A model generated the notes under the pieces. That model had not been told where the DNA came from. It was given only the letters and a program-made list of their open reading frames with translations, and ran no database searches. Shown in pieces: positions 16,779-24,652 of a stretch of DNA of 64,000 nt (positions are counted from its first letter, which is position 1; each line of letters begins with the position of its first letter). Source of the DNA: Clostridiales bacterium. Lineage in GTDB: Bacteria > Bacillota > Clostridia > Peptostreptococcales > Anaerovoracaceae. A program made the translations under genes and the position numbers. Location of the stretch: contig CP042469.1 in the NCBI GenBank assembly GCA_015243575.1, forward strand, positions 372,001 to 436,000. The letters run 5' to 3'.

Positions 16779-17708
16779 TTATTTCAGACAGAGATCCGAA
16801 ATCATAACCGCAATGATTACGGACAGTCCTGTTAGCTGATAGATCGTGACTGTGGCCTGATTTGCGCGTACCAGCATTCCGATATGATTATAATGCTGTC
16901 TTGCAATCCGGCAGGCTTTGAAAGCCATGGGAAAGCTGGAAAGACCAAGTATCCATAGTAGGTTTCCGGTGTAGACAGAGATGAACAAAAATGCGGCATA
17001 AGCTGCGATGAAATTGATGGAGTAAACCCTTAGCCCCTTTTTCTTGCCCAGTCTGACGACCCAGTTTCTCTTGTTATTCTTTTTGTCTGCTTCATAATCA
17101 GGATATTGGTTGATCCACAGTACATTGGCGATGAGTATGCCGATGGGTATGGAAACCAAGGCCGGAAGCAGATCGAGCTTTCCTGCCATGACAAGATACA
17201 TTCCCAAAAAGATCAACGGCCCGTATGTAATGCCCACAGTCAGTTCCCCCAGACCTCGATAGCACAGCGAAAAGGGAGGGAGACTGTAGGCACAGGCCAG
17301 AAGTGTACCTAGAAGACCGATGACCAATACTCCCGGCTCGTGAAAGTATGCGATAAAAAGACCGATGGCAGAGGCCAGCGACAGCGTTATGATGCCAATG
17401 TATTTGGCTTCCTTCAAGGTCAGCAGACCTTCTGTAAGGACCTTTTTTCCTCCGCTGAAGGGCGTCACCTTATCGGGCTCGATGGAAAGATCCACTCCTG
17501 ATTTATAATCAACAATATCATTAAAGCAGTGCTTGCCTGTTTCAATCAGCAGAATGCCAAGGATTGACAGCAAACCCCATTTCAGCTCAAAACGATCGGT
17601 TTCCGCATAAGCCATGACAGCAGCGGCAAGCATGGGAACCAGAGAGGCAATCCATATTCTGATCCCTGCGATTCGGCCAAGCCCCTTTAATATACGCTTC
17701 CATTCCAT
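16779..17708 (-). CDS. UbiA/MenA-family prenyltransferase
   Basis: This 309-residue membrane enzyme of the UbiA superfamily attaches a polyprenyl chain to an aromatic headgroup. The two Mg-diphosphate motifs are visible: NDIVDYKSGVD (about 63-73) and NQYPDYEADKKNNKRN (about 200-215). Eight to nine helices are expected. Similarity is closest to MenA (1,4-dihydroxy-2-naphthoate prenyltransferase), but the headgroup is not certain. It is the first gene of the operon that continues with the reductase and ends with mobB, so a dedicated quinone for the reductase is the best inference. A GGAGGT site precedes the ATG. Confidence 0.87.
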   Translation of the reverse strand: MEWKRILKGLGRIAGIRIWIASLVPMLAAAVMAYAETDRFELKWGLLSILGILLIETGKHCFNDIVDYKSGVDLSIEPDKVTPFSGGKKVLTEGLLTLKEAKYIGIITLSLASAIGLFIAYFHEPGVLVIGLLGTLLACAYSLPPFSLCYRGLGELTVGITYGPLIFLGMYLVMAGKLDLLPALVSIPIGILIANVLWINQYPDYEADKKNNKRNWVVRLGKKKGLRVYSINFIAAYAAFLFISVYTGNLLWILGLSSFPMAFKACRIARQHYNHIGMLVRANQATVTIYQLTGLSVIIAVMISDLCLK

Positions 17709-17774
17709 TTTAGTACCTCCAAAAACAAAATAACAAATTGAGGGAAAATAAGCAACAGAACGTTGAATTTTGAA

Positions 17775-17801
17775 CTATAGGAGCTAATTATGGGTATAAG
17801 T
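17775..17801 (+). promoter_or_regulatory. Candidate LysR operator, copy 2
   Basis: This copy of the shared 27-bp element (see 8078-8104) lies between the divergent prenyltransferase operon and the LysR gene. It has an ATA-N9-TAT half and the conserved TTATGGGTATAAGT. Its centre is about 70 bp before the likely LysR start site (TATACT -10 at 17851-17856), a usual position for LysR autoregulation. Confidence 0.6.
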
Positions 17802-17881
17802 AAAAGTAATGGCAAAGAAGTTTTTTCTCCCAGTTCGTCTGAAAACATGGTATACTTTTCTGAGAGATTTGTTAGGAGGGT

Positions 17882-18781
17882 ATGATTTTGGATATTAAGA
17901 GTCTGGACTCTTTCGTTAAGGTTGCTGATGAGAAGAGTATTTCAAAGGTTGCCAATCAGCTTTACATCTCTCAGCCGGCATTGAGCCTGCAGATCAGGAA
18001 ACTGGAGGAGTCCTTCGGACACAAGCTTTTGATCAGAACCAATAAAGGCGTCCAGCTCACCGATGCGGGCCATATTCTTGAGACCCATGCGAGAAGCATT
18101 CTGAAGATCTACAATCAGGCTTTTGAAGAAGTCAATAAGCTGTTTGGCGACAGGCAGGTGATTCGGATTGATTCCAATATCACCCTGGCTACCTACGCGC
18201 TGCCCTGTGCGGTCTATGTTGCCAAGTCTCAGCCTCAGTTTAAGGATTATTATCTGGATCTGACATTCAGCACAGTCAACCCTGTGGAAAAAAATATTAT
18301 CAGCGGAATCAGTGATCTGGGATATGTTCACCAGAAAGGTGAGTATCAGGACATTAAGTATGTAAAGATCGGAACAGATAAGATGGTTCTGGTAGCCGCT
18401 TCGAACTTTCCTGTCCCGGACAGAATTACGGTAGAAGAGCTGAAGCAATATCATTTAATTAAACTCAATGACAAATTCAACGAAAGAAAGCTGCTGTCAG
18501 AGAGCCTCTGCTGCAGCCTGAAAGAATTTAATGTCGTTTTGGCACTGGACTCCACCGAATCCGTGAAGACCGCTGTCTTCAAGGAATTCGGCATGTCTTT
18601 CCTTCCCGAAAGCTCTGTCAGCAAGGAATTGCAGACAAGAATCCTGAAAGAGGTCGTGGTAGAAGATCTGTATGATGAATACCCGATCTATCTTTGCTAC
18701 CTGAAAGAAAATGAGTATAATCCAAGACTTAAGCCTTTTCTAGACTATCTGAAGATGCGGAAGACCATGGATTTTTGCTGA
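17882..18781 (+). CDS. LysR-type transcriptional regulator
   Basis: This 299-residue regulator has a winged helix-turn-helix at about 5-64 (SISKVANQLYISQPALSLQIRKLE) and a two-lobed effector domain behind it. It is divergent from the prenyltransferase-reductase-cofactor operon, the classical arrangement for a LysR activator of the neighbouring genes. The inducer is unknown. The two copies of a shared promoter element, one here and one at mobA, suggest control of both units. TTAGGAGG precedes the ATG. Confidence 0.9.
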   Translation: MILDIKSLDSFVKVADEKSISKVANQLYISQPALSLQIRKLEESFGHKLLIRTNKGVQLTDAGHILETHARSILKIYNQAFEEVNKLFGDRQVIRIDSNITLATYALPCAVYVAKSQPQFKDYYLDLTFSTVNPVEKNIISGISDLGYVHQKGEYQDIKYVKIGTDKMVLVAASNFPVPDRITVEELKQYHLIKLNDKFNERKLLSESLCCSLKEFNVVLALDSTESVKTAVFKEFGMSFLPESSVSKELQTRILKEVVVEDLYDEYPIYLCYLKENEYNPRLKPFLDYLKMRKTMDFC

Positions 18782-19003
18782 TCTTTTCCGGCTGACCCAA
18801 CTTAAACCCTTTAAAAATAGCGGCTGGTACATCGTCTCTTAAATCCAGTTCCGTTAAAATACGCAGTACTAGGATTCTTGTAATACCCTTCTTAACGATG
18901 GAATAGATTATTATGATACTGAGGAAGCGCTGGTTCAATGGATGATGTTCTGATATGTGCACGGAACTCATCAGCACTTCCCAAACCAAGAAGGGGTGTT
19001 AAT

Positions 19004-20155
19004 ATGCTGATTTATACCGTAAAGCCCGGCGATGAGCTGGTGCAGCTTGCATCAGACTTTCAGGTGAGCCCGGAAATGATCATTGCGGTAAATGGCCTTC
19101 CCAATCCGTTCCGTCTATTGACGGGGCAGTCTCTCATCATACCCACTGCAGAACCGGAGATTCCTAAAACAGAAGCCAGTGTGAACGGCTATCTTTACTT
19201 TTTGGGAGAGAACGGAGTTCCGATTGTGAGGGAAACAGCACCATTCCTCACATCTGTGACGCCATTTTCTTACATTGTAAAGGAAAATGGAGGATTAAGG
19301 ACTATAGATGACGAACCAATCATTGCTGCGGCCCTAGAGAATCAGGTAACGCCGGTTATGTGCATTACCAACTTTTCAGCCACCGTAAAAGGGCAAAATA
19401 TTGCCAATGTCGTGCTGAATAATGAAGAATCCATTCAGAATCTGCTGAATAACATCATTTTTACGATGAAGTATAAGGGATACCAAGGGCTGAATATTGA
19501 CTTTGAATATGTTCTTCCGGAAGACCGGGAAAACTACAATTCTTTTCTTGCACTGGCAGCAGACGCGCTCCATCGGGAGGGTTATTTTATTACAACTGCT
19601 GTTGCACCCAAGACGGGCCCTGACCAGAAAGGCTTGCTCTATGAGGCCATAGATTATCCTGTACATGGAATGCTCATGGATTATGTAATCCTGATGACCT
19701 ATGAATGGGGCTATCGTTTTGGACCTCCTCAGGCAATCTCTCCTCTAAATCAAATCAAAAGAGTGCTGGATTATGCAGTAACGGTTATTCCACGCGAGAA
19801 GCTTTACTTTGGCTTTCAGATTTACGCCAGAGACTGGAAGCTTCCGCATATCCAGGGAAGAGAAGCGGAGACCATAAGCTGTCAGGCGGCTCTAGAACGG
19901 GCCGTATATTATGATGCGGTGATCCAATATGATGAATTGGCGGAATCGCCGTATTATCGATATCAAGATGAAGAGGGAAGAGAACATGAGGTATGGTTTG
20001 AGGATGCCAGAAGTGCGCAGGCAAAATTTAATGCAGTGAAGGAATACGGCTTGGAAGGGATCAGCTATTGGGTGCTGGGATATCCTTTTCCGCAGAATTG
20101 GACCCTGCTATATGAAAATTTTGATATTGTATCAAGTATAACCAGTACGATATAA
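19004..20155 (+). CDS. LysM-GH18 spore-type hydrolase (YaaH/SleL-like)
   Basis: This 383-residue protein has one N-terminal LysM domain (about 1-47, YTVKPGDELVQLASDFQVS ... LIIP) and a C-terminal glycoside hydrolase family 18 barrel. The catalytic signature is GLNIDFEYV, the glutamate being the acid. No signal peptide is present, as in Bacillus YaaH and SleL, which are built into the spore and cut cortex fragments during germination. Those have two LysM domains, so this one is shorter. ATG 19004 is chosen because the LysM starts at once; an upstream in-frame ATG at 18938 lacks a site. Confidence 0.87.
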   Translation: MLIYTVKPGDELVQLASDFQVSPEMIIAVNGLPNPFRLLTGQSLIIPTAEPEIPKTEASVNGYLYFLGENGVPIVRETAPFLTSVTPFSYIVKENGGLRTIDDEPIIAAALENQVTPVMCITNFSATVKGQNIANVVLNNEESIQNLLNNIIFTMKYKGYQGLNIDFEYVLPEDRENYNSFLALAADALHREGYFITTAVAPKTGPDQKGLLYEAIDYPVHGMLMDYVILMTYEWGYRFGPPQAISPLNQIKRVLDYAVTVIPREKLYFGFQIYARDWKLPHIQGREAETISCQAALERAVYYDAVIQYDELAESPYYRYQDEEGREHEVWFEDARSAQAKFNAVKEYGLEGISYWVLGYPFPQNWTLLYENFDIVSSITSTI

Positions 20156-20241
20156 CCTTACATTTTGTTTGCCTATTTTCGCAGGCTGATCTTGAAATAA
20201 TTTCTTTCGCTTAAAATTTAACATTGTATTCAATTGCCTCA

Positions 20242-20270
20242 TTGACAATCGTCATAGTGAAAGATATATT
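20242..20270 (+). promoter_or_regulatory. Sigma-A promoter of the GGDEF/HD-GYP gene
   Basis: TTGACA (20242-20247), 17 bp, TATATT (20265-20270). The untranslated leader is about 85 bases and includes a small CCTCA...TGAGG hairpin; it does not resemble a cyclic-di-GMP riboswitch. Confidence 0.7.
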
Positions 20271-20361
20271 ATAAGGAAAGAATACAGATTTTTCCTTATT
20301 ACCGTATTGCCTCAGTTTGAACGATTGAGGCTGATCCGCAGGATAGACCCGGAGCAGACAG

Positions 20362-22170
20362 ATGACAAACACGAAGGAAGAATTATTATTACATATTAAG
20401 AGATTAGAGATGCTGCTTGACAGCCTTCCTTTTGATGTCTGGATGAAGGACAGGGAAGGCAGATATTTGTATGCAAACAAGAGTATTTCAGATGATACAG
20501 GGATACCGAAAGATGAGATCGTCGGGAAAAGCGCTATTGATCTTTATGAGAAAGTGGAAGCTGATTCCATTATAGCCAATGATAAGGCTATTCTGGAAGG
20601 ACAGGAAAGCGGCTTTTTTATCTCTAGGCAGGATCAAGAGGTCTTTGAAGATTATAAAAGGATCGTTTATGACGAAAGCGGATCGCTGATGGGTCTGGTT
20701 GGATGCTCAAGGAATATCACACAGGAGGACAGGCTGCGGGATGAATTCGTTCGAAGTGAGGAGCAGTTCCGCACGATCTTTGAAGAAGCACCTCTTGGCA
20801 TCGGGATCTTCGATTCAATAACTGGCAAAGCTGTTCAGCTGAATGAGCGCTTTGCTGAAATCGTAGGAAGGCGCAAAGATGAAGTTCTGAGTATGGATTG
20901 GGCTGACTACTCTCATCCTGATGAAGTTGAGGAAAACAGGTATAGAGTATCGTTGCTGCTGGAAGATAAAATTAGCGGGTTTTCCATGGAAAAGCGCTAT
21001 GTCAGGCCAAATGGGGAAGAGGTTTGGGTGAACATGACAGTTAATCCCTTCCGCTCCTCGCATTTCCTCCCAACGCTCCATATGTGCATGATTGAAGATA
21101 TCTCTGCCAGAAAGAAGGCTGAGGATGAGATTCTCTATCTCAGTTATTATGATCAGCTTACGGGTCTATATAACCGCAGATTTTATGAAGAAGAATTAAA
21201 AAGGATTAACACCACACGGAATCTTCCCATAACTTTGGTTCTTGCGGATGTCAACGGATTGAAATTGACAAATGACGCGTTCGGACATTCGCTGGGAGAC
21301 AATCTTCTGAAGAAGATTTCTCAAATATTTAAAAAAGAATGCCGATCAGAGGATATGATTGCCAGAATCGGAGGAGATGAATTTGTGTTTTTGCTCCCAA
21401 AGACTGACGGAGCAGAAGCTAAGAAAATTATTGAGCGGATCAAAGCCGCCATATCAGACAAGAAAAAGGAACATCTCGTGTGCTCTGTCTCCTTTGGTTG
21501 GGCCACAAAGCATCATCAGAAAGAGGATATCCGGAAAATTTTCATGCAGGCTGAGGACTATATGTACCGGAACAAGCTATCGGAAAGTACAAGCATGCGG
21601 AATGAGACCATCAAGCTGATCACAAAAACACTTTATCAGAAAAATAAACGGGAGCAGCTTCACTGTGAACGAGTCGCAAAACTATGTGAACTGATCGGTA
21701 ATGCGATGAAAATGAGCACAGATTCTGTTCGGGAGCTAAAGATGGCTGGATTGCTGCACGATATAGGAAAAATAGGCATTGACGAAGGGCTTTTAACGAA
21801 ACGGGGGAAATTTACAGAGTCTGAATGGGCGGATATGAAACGTCACCCGGAAATTGGATATCATATACTGAGATCGGTAAATGAGTTTGCGCCCATTGCA
21901 GATTACGTGCTGCATCATCACGAAAGAGTGGATGGCACGGGATACCCAAGACAATTAAAAAACAGCGATATTCCTGCCCAGTCCAAGATTATCAGTATTG
22001 CGGATGCCTACGATGCTATGACAAGCCATCGCCCTTATCGGGATGACCGCAGTTTGTCCGAGGTAATTGCTGAATTGAAGAGAAGTGCAGGAACACAATT
22101 TGATGCAGAAATATTAAAAGTATTTATTGAGCAGATTCTAAAGCAGAGGGTCTGGAGACGTATGGACTAA
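20362..22170 (+). CDS. PAS-PAS-GGDEF-HD-GYP cyclic-di-GMP protein
   Basis: This 602-residue cytosolic protein has two PAS domains (about 10-125 and 130-250), a GGDEF domain (about 255-410, with RIGGDEFVF intact) and an HD-GYP domain (about 420-602, with LLHDIGKIG, HHERVDGTGYP and DAYDAMTSHRPYR). It could both make and break cyclic di-GMP in answer to a PAS-bound signal. All key residues for both activities are visible, and which one dominates cannot be told. It is a single-gene unit with its own promoter and terminator. Confidence 0.93.
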   Translation: MTNTKEELLLHIKRLEMLLDSLPFDVWMKDREGRYLYANKSISDDTGIPKDEIVGKSAIDLYEKVEADSIIANDKAILEGQESGFFISRQDQEVFEDYKRIVYDESGSLMGLVGCSRNITQEDRLRDEFVRSEEQFRTIFEEAPLGIGIFDSITGKAVQLNERFAEIVGRRKDEVLSMDWADYSHPDEVEENRYRVSLLLEDKISGFSMEKRYVRPNGEEVWVNMTVNPFRSSHFLPTLHMCMIEDISARKKAEDEILYLSYYDQLTGLYNRRFYEEELKRINTTRNLPITLVLADVNGLKLTNDAFGHSLGDNLLKKISQIFKKECRSEDMIARIGGDEFVFLLPKTDGAEAKKIIERIKAAISDKKKEHLVCSVSFGWATKHHQKEDIRKIFMQAEDYMYRNKLSESTSMRNETIKLITKTLYQKNKREQLHCERVAKLCELIGNAMKMSTDSVRELKMAGLLHDIGKIGIDEGLLTKRGKFTESEWADMKRHPEIGYHILRSVNEFAPIADYVLHHHERVDGTGYPRQLKNSDIPAQSKIISIADAYDAMTSHRPYRDDRSLSEVIAELKRSAGTQFDAEILKVFIEQILKQRVWRRMD

Positions 22171-22197
22171 GGGAAAAACTATATTGAAATAGAAAAA

Positions 22198-22240
22198 GAG
22201 AATCTCCCGGGGAACACTTCTTTCCGGGAGATTCTTTATT
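22198..22240 (+). terminator. Terminator after the GGDEF/HD-GYP gene
   Basis: GAATCTCCCGG and CCGGGAGATTC arms around a 13-base loop, followed by TTTATTTT. Similar CCGGGAGAT sequences recur at 22273-22281. Confidence 0.8.
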
Positions 22241-22286
22241 TTGTGGTTGCCCTCTCCGGGAAAGAGGTTGCCCGGGAGATTTTAAT

Positions 22287-22302
22287 CATAGATCGATCTA
22301 TG
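22287..22302. repeat. 16-bp perfect palindrome
   Basis: CATAGATCGATCTATG lies in AT-rich flanks between the terminator and the convergent small gene. It could be a regulator site or part of a second terminator; neither is supported by other signals. Confidence 0.45.
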
Positions 22303-22334
22303 TTTTAATTGAAAGCATTATCATGCGATTTGCA

Positions 22335-22658
22335 TCAATCCTCTACGAGAAAGCCGATTCCATCCAACTCTAGATTCTTTAGAAAAAAGTTTCTTTCGAG
22401 CCGGATTGTTACTGTTTCTTTTGCAGCCTCAATGGCTTTTGGAGACAGGAACAGTTCCATATCGTCAACGTGAAAAACCTTATGATTTGGATACGATTCG
22501 TTCTCCTTCAGAGGGCGAATATAAGGGGTGTAATACTTTTTTGATTTTCCGCAGCCACAGCCGGAGTTTGTCATATCAGGATTCATATCAATGAGCAGCC
22601 GGCGGATGCCGGATTTTTGCAGATATGCCTTTGCCTCCTGTTCAATTGCGATGTTCAA
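22335..22658 (-). CDS. Small CGCG-motif protein, possibly HesB/IscA-like
   Basis: This is a small protein of about 107 residues. The start is probably TTG at 22658, which follows an AGGGAGGT site; an in-frame GTG at 22667 would overlap that site. It opens with a helix and strand pattern (IEQEAKAYLQKSGIRRLLIDM) like HesB/IscA or CC/Se-motif proteins. A GCGCGKSKK cluster follows at about 34-42. Such proteins carry iron-sulfur clusters or use Cys/Sec pairs for redox or selenium chemistry. I am not certain of the family. It lies just downstream of the permease gene on the same strand. Confidence 0.5.
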   Translation of the reverse strand: MNIAIEQEAKAYLQKSGIRRLLIDMNPDMTNSGCGCGKSKKYYTPYIRPLKENESYPNHKVFHVDDMELFLSPKAIEAAKETVTIRLERNFFLKNLELDGIGFLVED

Positions 22659-22690
22659 AATAACCACCTCCCTATGGGGACTGTCTGCTT

Positions 22691-24088
22691 TTAAGCGGTA
22701 GCCTCCTCTGATTTTTCTTCCTTTCCACCGTCTGCATAAGATTCGGAGATATAGTTCTCGTACTCCTTCTTGTTTCCGAGCATAATCAGCAGGCAGAGTA
22801 CGATACCGACGGCCAGACCCCAGGCAGCGCCGCGGGTTGCAAGAACTGCACCCATAACGCCTGCAATTCCAAGATCATTGAAGGTTTTTGCCTTCATGAC
22901 TCCAACTCGTACAGAAACGTAGCCCTGAATGAGCATTGTAGATGCCAGCGCGACACCTAATACTGGCTTGACGAGAGTGATGATGGGAAGCAGGAAGTAT
23001 CCTGTCAGTGTACCGAAACGGAAGCTGCCTGCGCCGGAATTGATGGATTCCATGGCCTTCTCGCCATGCTTATATCGTTCGCATACAACAACCTGCATTG
23101 CAGCCCATAGTGGGCCGCACATGGTGATATCCGGTCCGAGGACGGACATGATGGTATTTCTGAGTCCGAATACGATATGGGATCTATTCGGATTGTAGTC
23201 TATCTTTTCATCAGGTCGGTATTTACCTGCATCTTCAAGAAGCGCCTGTGACTGAATCATATCGCCAAAGAGGATGACATAAGCAGAGAATACCATGGGA
23301 AAACCACTGATGAACATATGAAGCGGTGGGAAGCCGACTCCAAAGAAGGTCCACTCTCTGAAGAGCGTTCCAAAAGCAGGTATGGAGATACCCCATTCGA
23401 TCACAGGCCATTCCGCTTCACCTACTAGGGGCGCCAGTACTACTGCTAGAAGAATGATGGGAAGGATCCCGAGATTGGATAGCGTTCTGGTAAAAATATT
23501 TCTTTTTGCAATACTTTTAAAGTGATTCGAAAACAATAGATAGAATGCAATACCGATACAGACGGTGATTGAAATAGGGAAGGTATCAAAGCGCTGACCT
23601 TCTTTAAAGATAACCATGACTGCGGCAAAACCTGAGCCGAGGATTAAGCCAGCCTGCATTGCATTGGGAACCAGGGAAATGATCTTCTTTCCAAGACCTG
23701 TAATACCTAAAATAATTGCTAGAATTCCAAGTGTTAATTCAAAGGCGATTAACGCCTGAACTCTTTCTGCCCCCATTTCAAACTCACTGACGTAAAGCAT
23801 CAGAAGCGGGATTGCAGGGGTGACCCATCCAGGTACTACGGGATCACCTAAAAATACGTGCAGACAATAAAGAATTCCATTTAGAACAACAACTGCCAGG
23901 GCTACCTCGAAAGGCATTCCCAGATACTCCTGCAGCATGGGAATTGCGCTGAGACAAACGGCGCACATCAAAAGCCCTTGAACATAGTCAGCCACCTCAA
24001 AACGGTAGTGGACAAATGGGACTCTGATCTTGAACGGCCCTGCAGGCAGATGGGGCTGTTCTTTTCCATACTCTCTTTTGATTGACAT
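22691..24088 (-). CDS. NCS2/SLC23-like permease
   Basis: This 465-residue polytopic protein has about 12-14 membrane helices and resembles the nucleobase-cation-symporter-2 (xanthine/uracil) group in its repeated glycine-rich helix pairs. The classic NCS2 signature is not obvious, so the substrate is open; purines, sulfate-like anions or other acids are possible. It has a sigma-54 promoter about 105 bp upstream and lies divergent from a symporter operon that encodes a sigma-54 activator, which strongly suggests control by that activator. AGGAGG precedes the ATG. Confidence 0.65.
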   Translation of the reverse strand: MSIKREYGKEQPHLPAGPFKIRVPFVHYRFEVADYVQGLLMCAVCLSAIPMLQEYLGMPFEVALAVVVLNGILYCLHVFLGDPVVPGWVTPAIPLLMLYVSEFEMGAERVQALIAFELTLGILAIILGITGLGKKIISLVPNAMQAGLILGSGFAAVMVIFKEGQRFDTFPISITVCIGIAFYLLFSNHFKSIAKRNIFTRTLSNLGILPIILLAVVLAPLVGEAEWPVIEWGISIPAFGTLFREWTFFGVGFPPLHMFISGFPMVFSAYVILFGDMIQSQALLEDAGKYRPDEKIDYNPNRSHIVFGLRNTIMSVLGPDITMCGPLWAAMQVVVCERYKHGEKAMESINSGAGSFRFGTLTGYFLLPIITLVKPVLGVALASTMLIQGYVSVRVGVMKAKTFNDLGIAGVMGAVLATRGAAWGLAVGIVLCLLIMLGNKKEYENYISESYADGGKEEKSEEATA

Positions 24089-24204
24089 AAATTTTCCTCC
24101 TTATTAAAGATAGATAAGACTAGGATTCTGTAACGCCTAATACCTTGCATAGTTTTAAGTGATTACAGAGCATTAACTTTTACGCTAATCACAGAAAAGA
24201 AAAG

Positions 24205-24221
24205 AGCAAGAACAGTGCCAA
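24205..24221 (-). promoter_or_regulatory. Sigma-54 (-24/-12) promoter of the permease gene
   Basis: On the minus strand TTGGCAC-N5-TTGCT has the invariant GG and GC exactly ten bases apart and matches the sigma-54 consensus in nearly every position. Expected start is near 24193, about 105 bases before the permease ATG. Confidence 0.8.
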
Positions 24222-24517
24222 CGTTGAAATTTAAATGGGCTGATGAAAGTAGGGTAAATAATTTATCTAAATTGTGCACAAACGCACAGAAAATAAGGTG
24301 TTGGTGGAATCGAGAACGTTCGTTATCGCTCAATTCAACCTTGGTTCCAAAAAGGGGTAGGCAAAACTTTGGAAGTATGCAATACTAGAAATGGATAGCG
24401 CCCTGTCAAACAGCATCCCGCTGAACGGCAGCACACTGCACCACTGGAGCGATAGCGGCTGCAGCACTGGCGTAGGAGATAAGATAATTGTAGAACGTAG
24501 AAAGAAGGGATCAAACC
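24222..24517. other. Divergent control region of permease and symporter operons
   Basis: No gene is seen here. TGTGC-ACAAAC-GCACA (24275-24290) is an inverted repeat of the kind used as an enhancer site by NtrC-type activators, and TTGG-TT-CCAA lies near 24344. No convincing sigma-70 or sigma-54 promoter for the plus-strand operon could be picked. Confidence 0.35.
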
Positions 24518-24652
24518 ATGGAAGCGCAAATATTGGGACTTCCTGCAGAAACCTGGCTGATTATCGGCGGACTCTATTTTGTTGCGACTTTCCTTCCTAC
24601 CATCATTGCCATTATTGCGCGACGCAGGGAAAGGAAGAAAAAGGATGAGTAG
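24518..24652 (+). CDS. Small membrane partner of the symporter (44 aa)
   Basis: This short protein has the form of an amphipathic start (MEAQILGLPAETW), one long membrane helix (about 13-33) and a highly basic tail (RRRERKKKDE). It overlaps the symporter gene by eight bases and follows an AGAAGGGA site. The arrangement matches small accessory proteins seen before several sodium:solute symporters. A role in assembly or activity of the transporter is inferred. Confidence 0.7.
   Translation: MEAQILGLPAETWLIIGGLYFVATFLPTIIAIIARRRERKKKDE

Noticed and set aside
20277-20361. Cyclic-di-GMP riboswitch in the leader of the GGDEF/HD-GYP gene
   Set aside because: None of the conserved blocks of the known classes is present, only a small CCTCA/TGAGG hairpin.
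24269-24280. TTGTGCACAA as a ten-bp palindromic operator of its own
   Set aside because: It overlaps the longer TGTGC-N6-GCACA repeat, which fits an enhancer site better.
24440-24470. A weak GG-N10-GC sequence (TGGAGC...CGGCT) as sigma-54 promoter for the symporter operon
   Set aside because: It matches only the invariant dinucleotides; the -24 and -12 boxes are otherwise poor.
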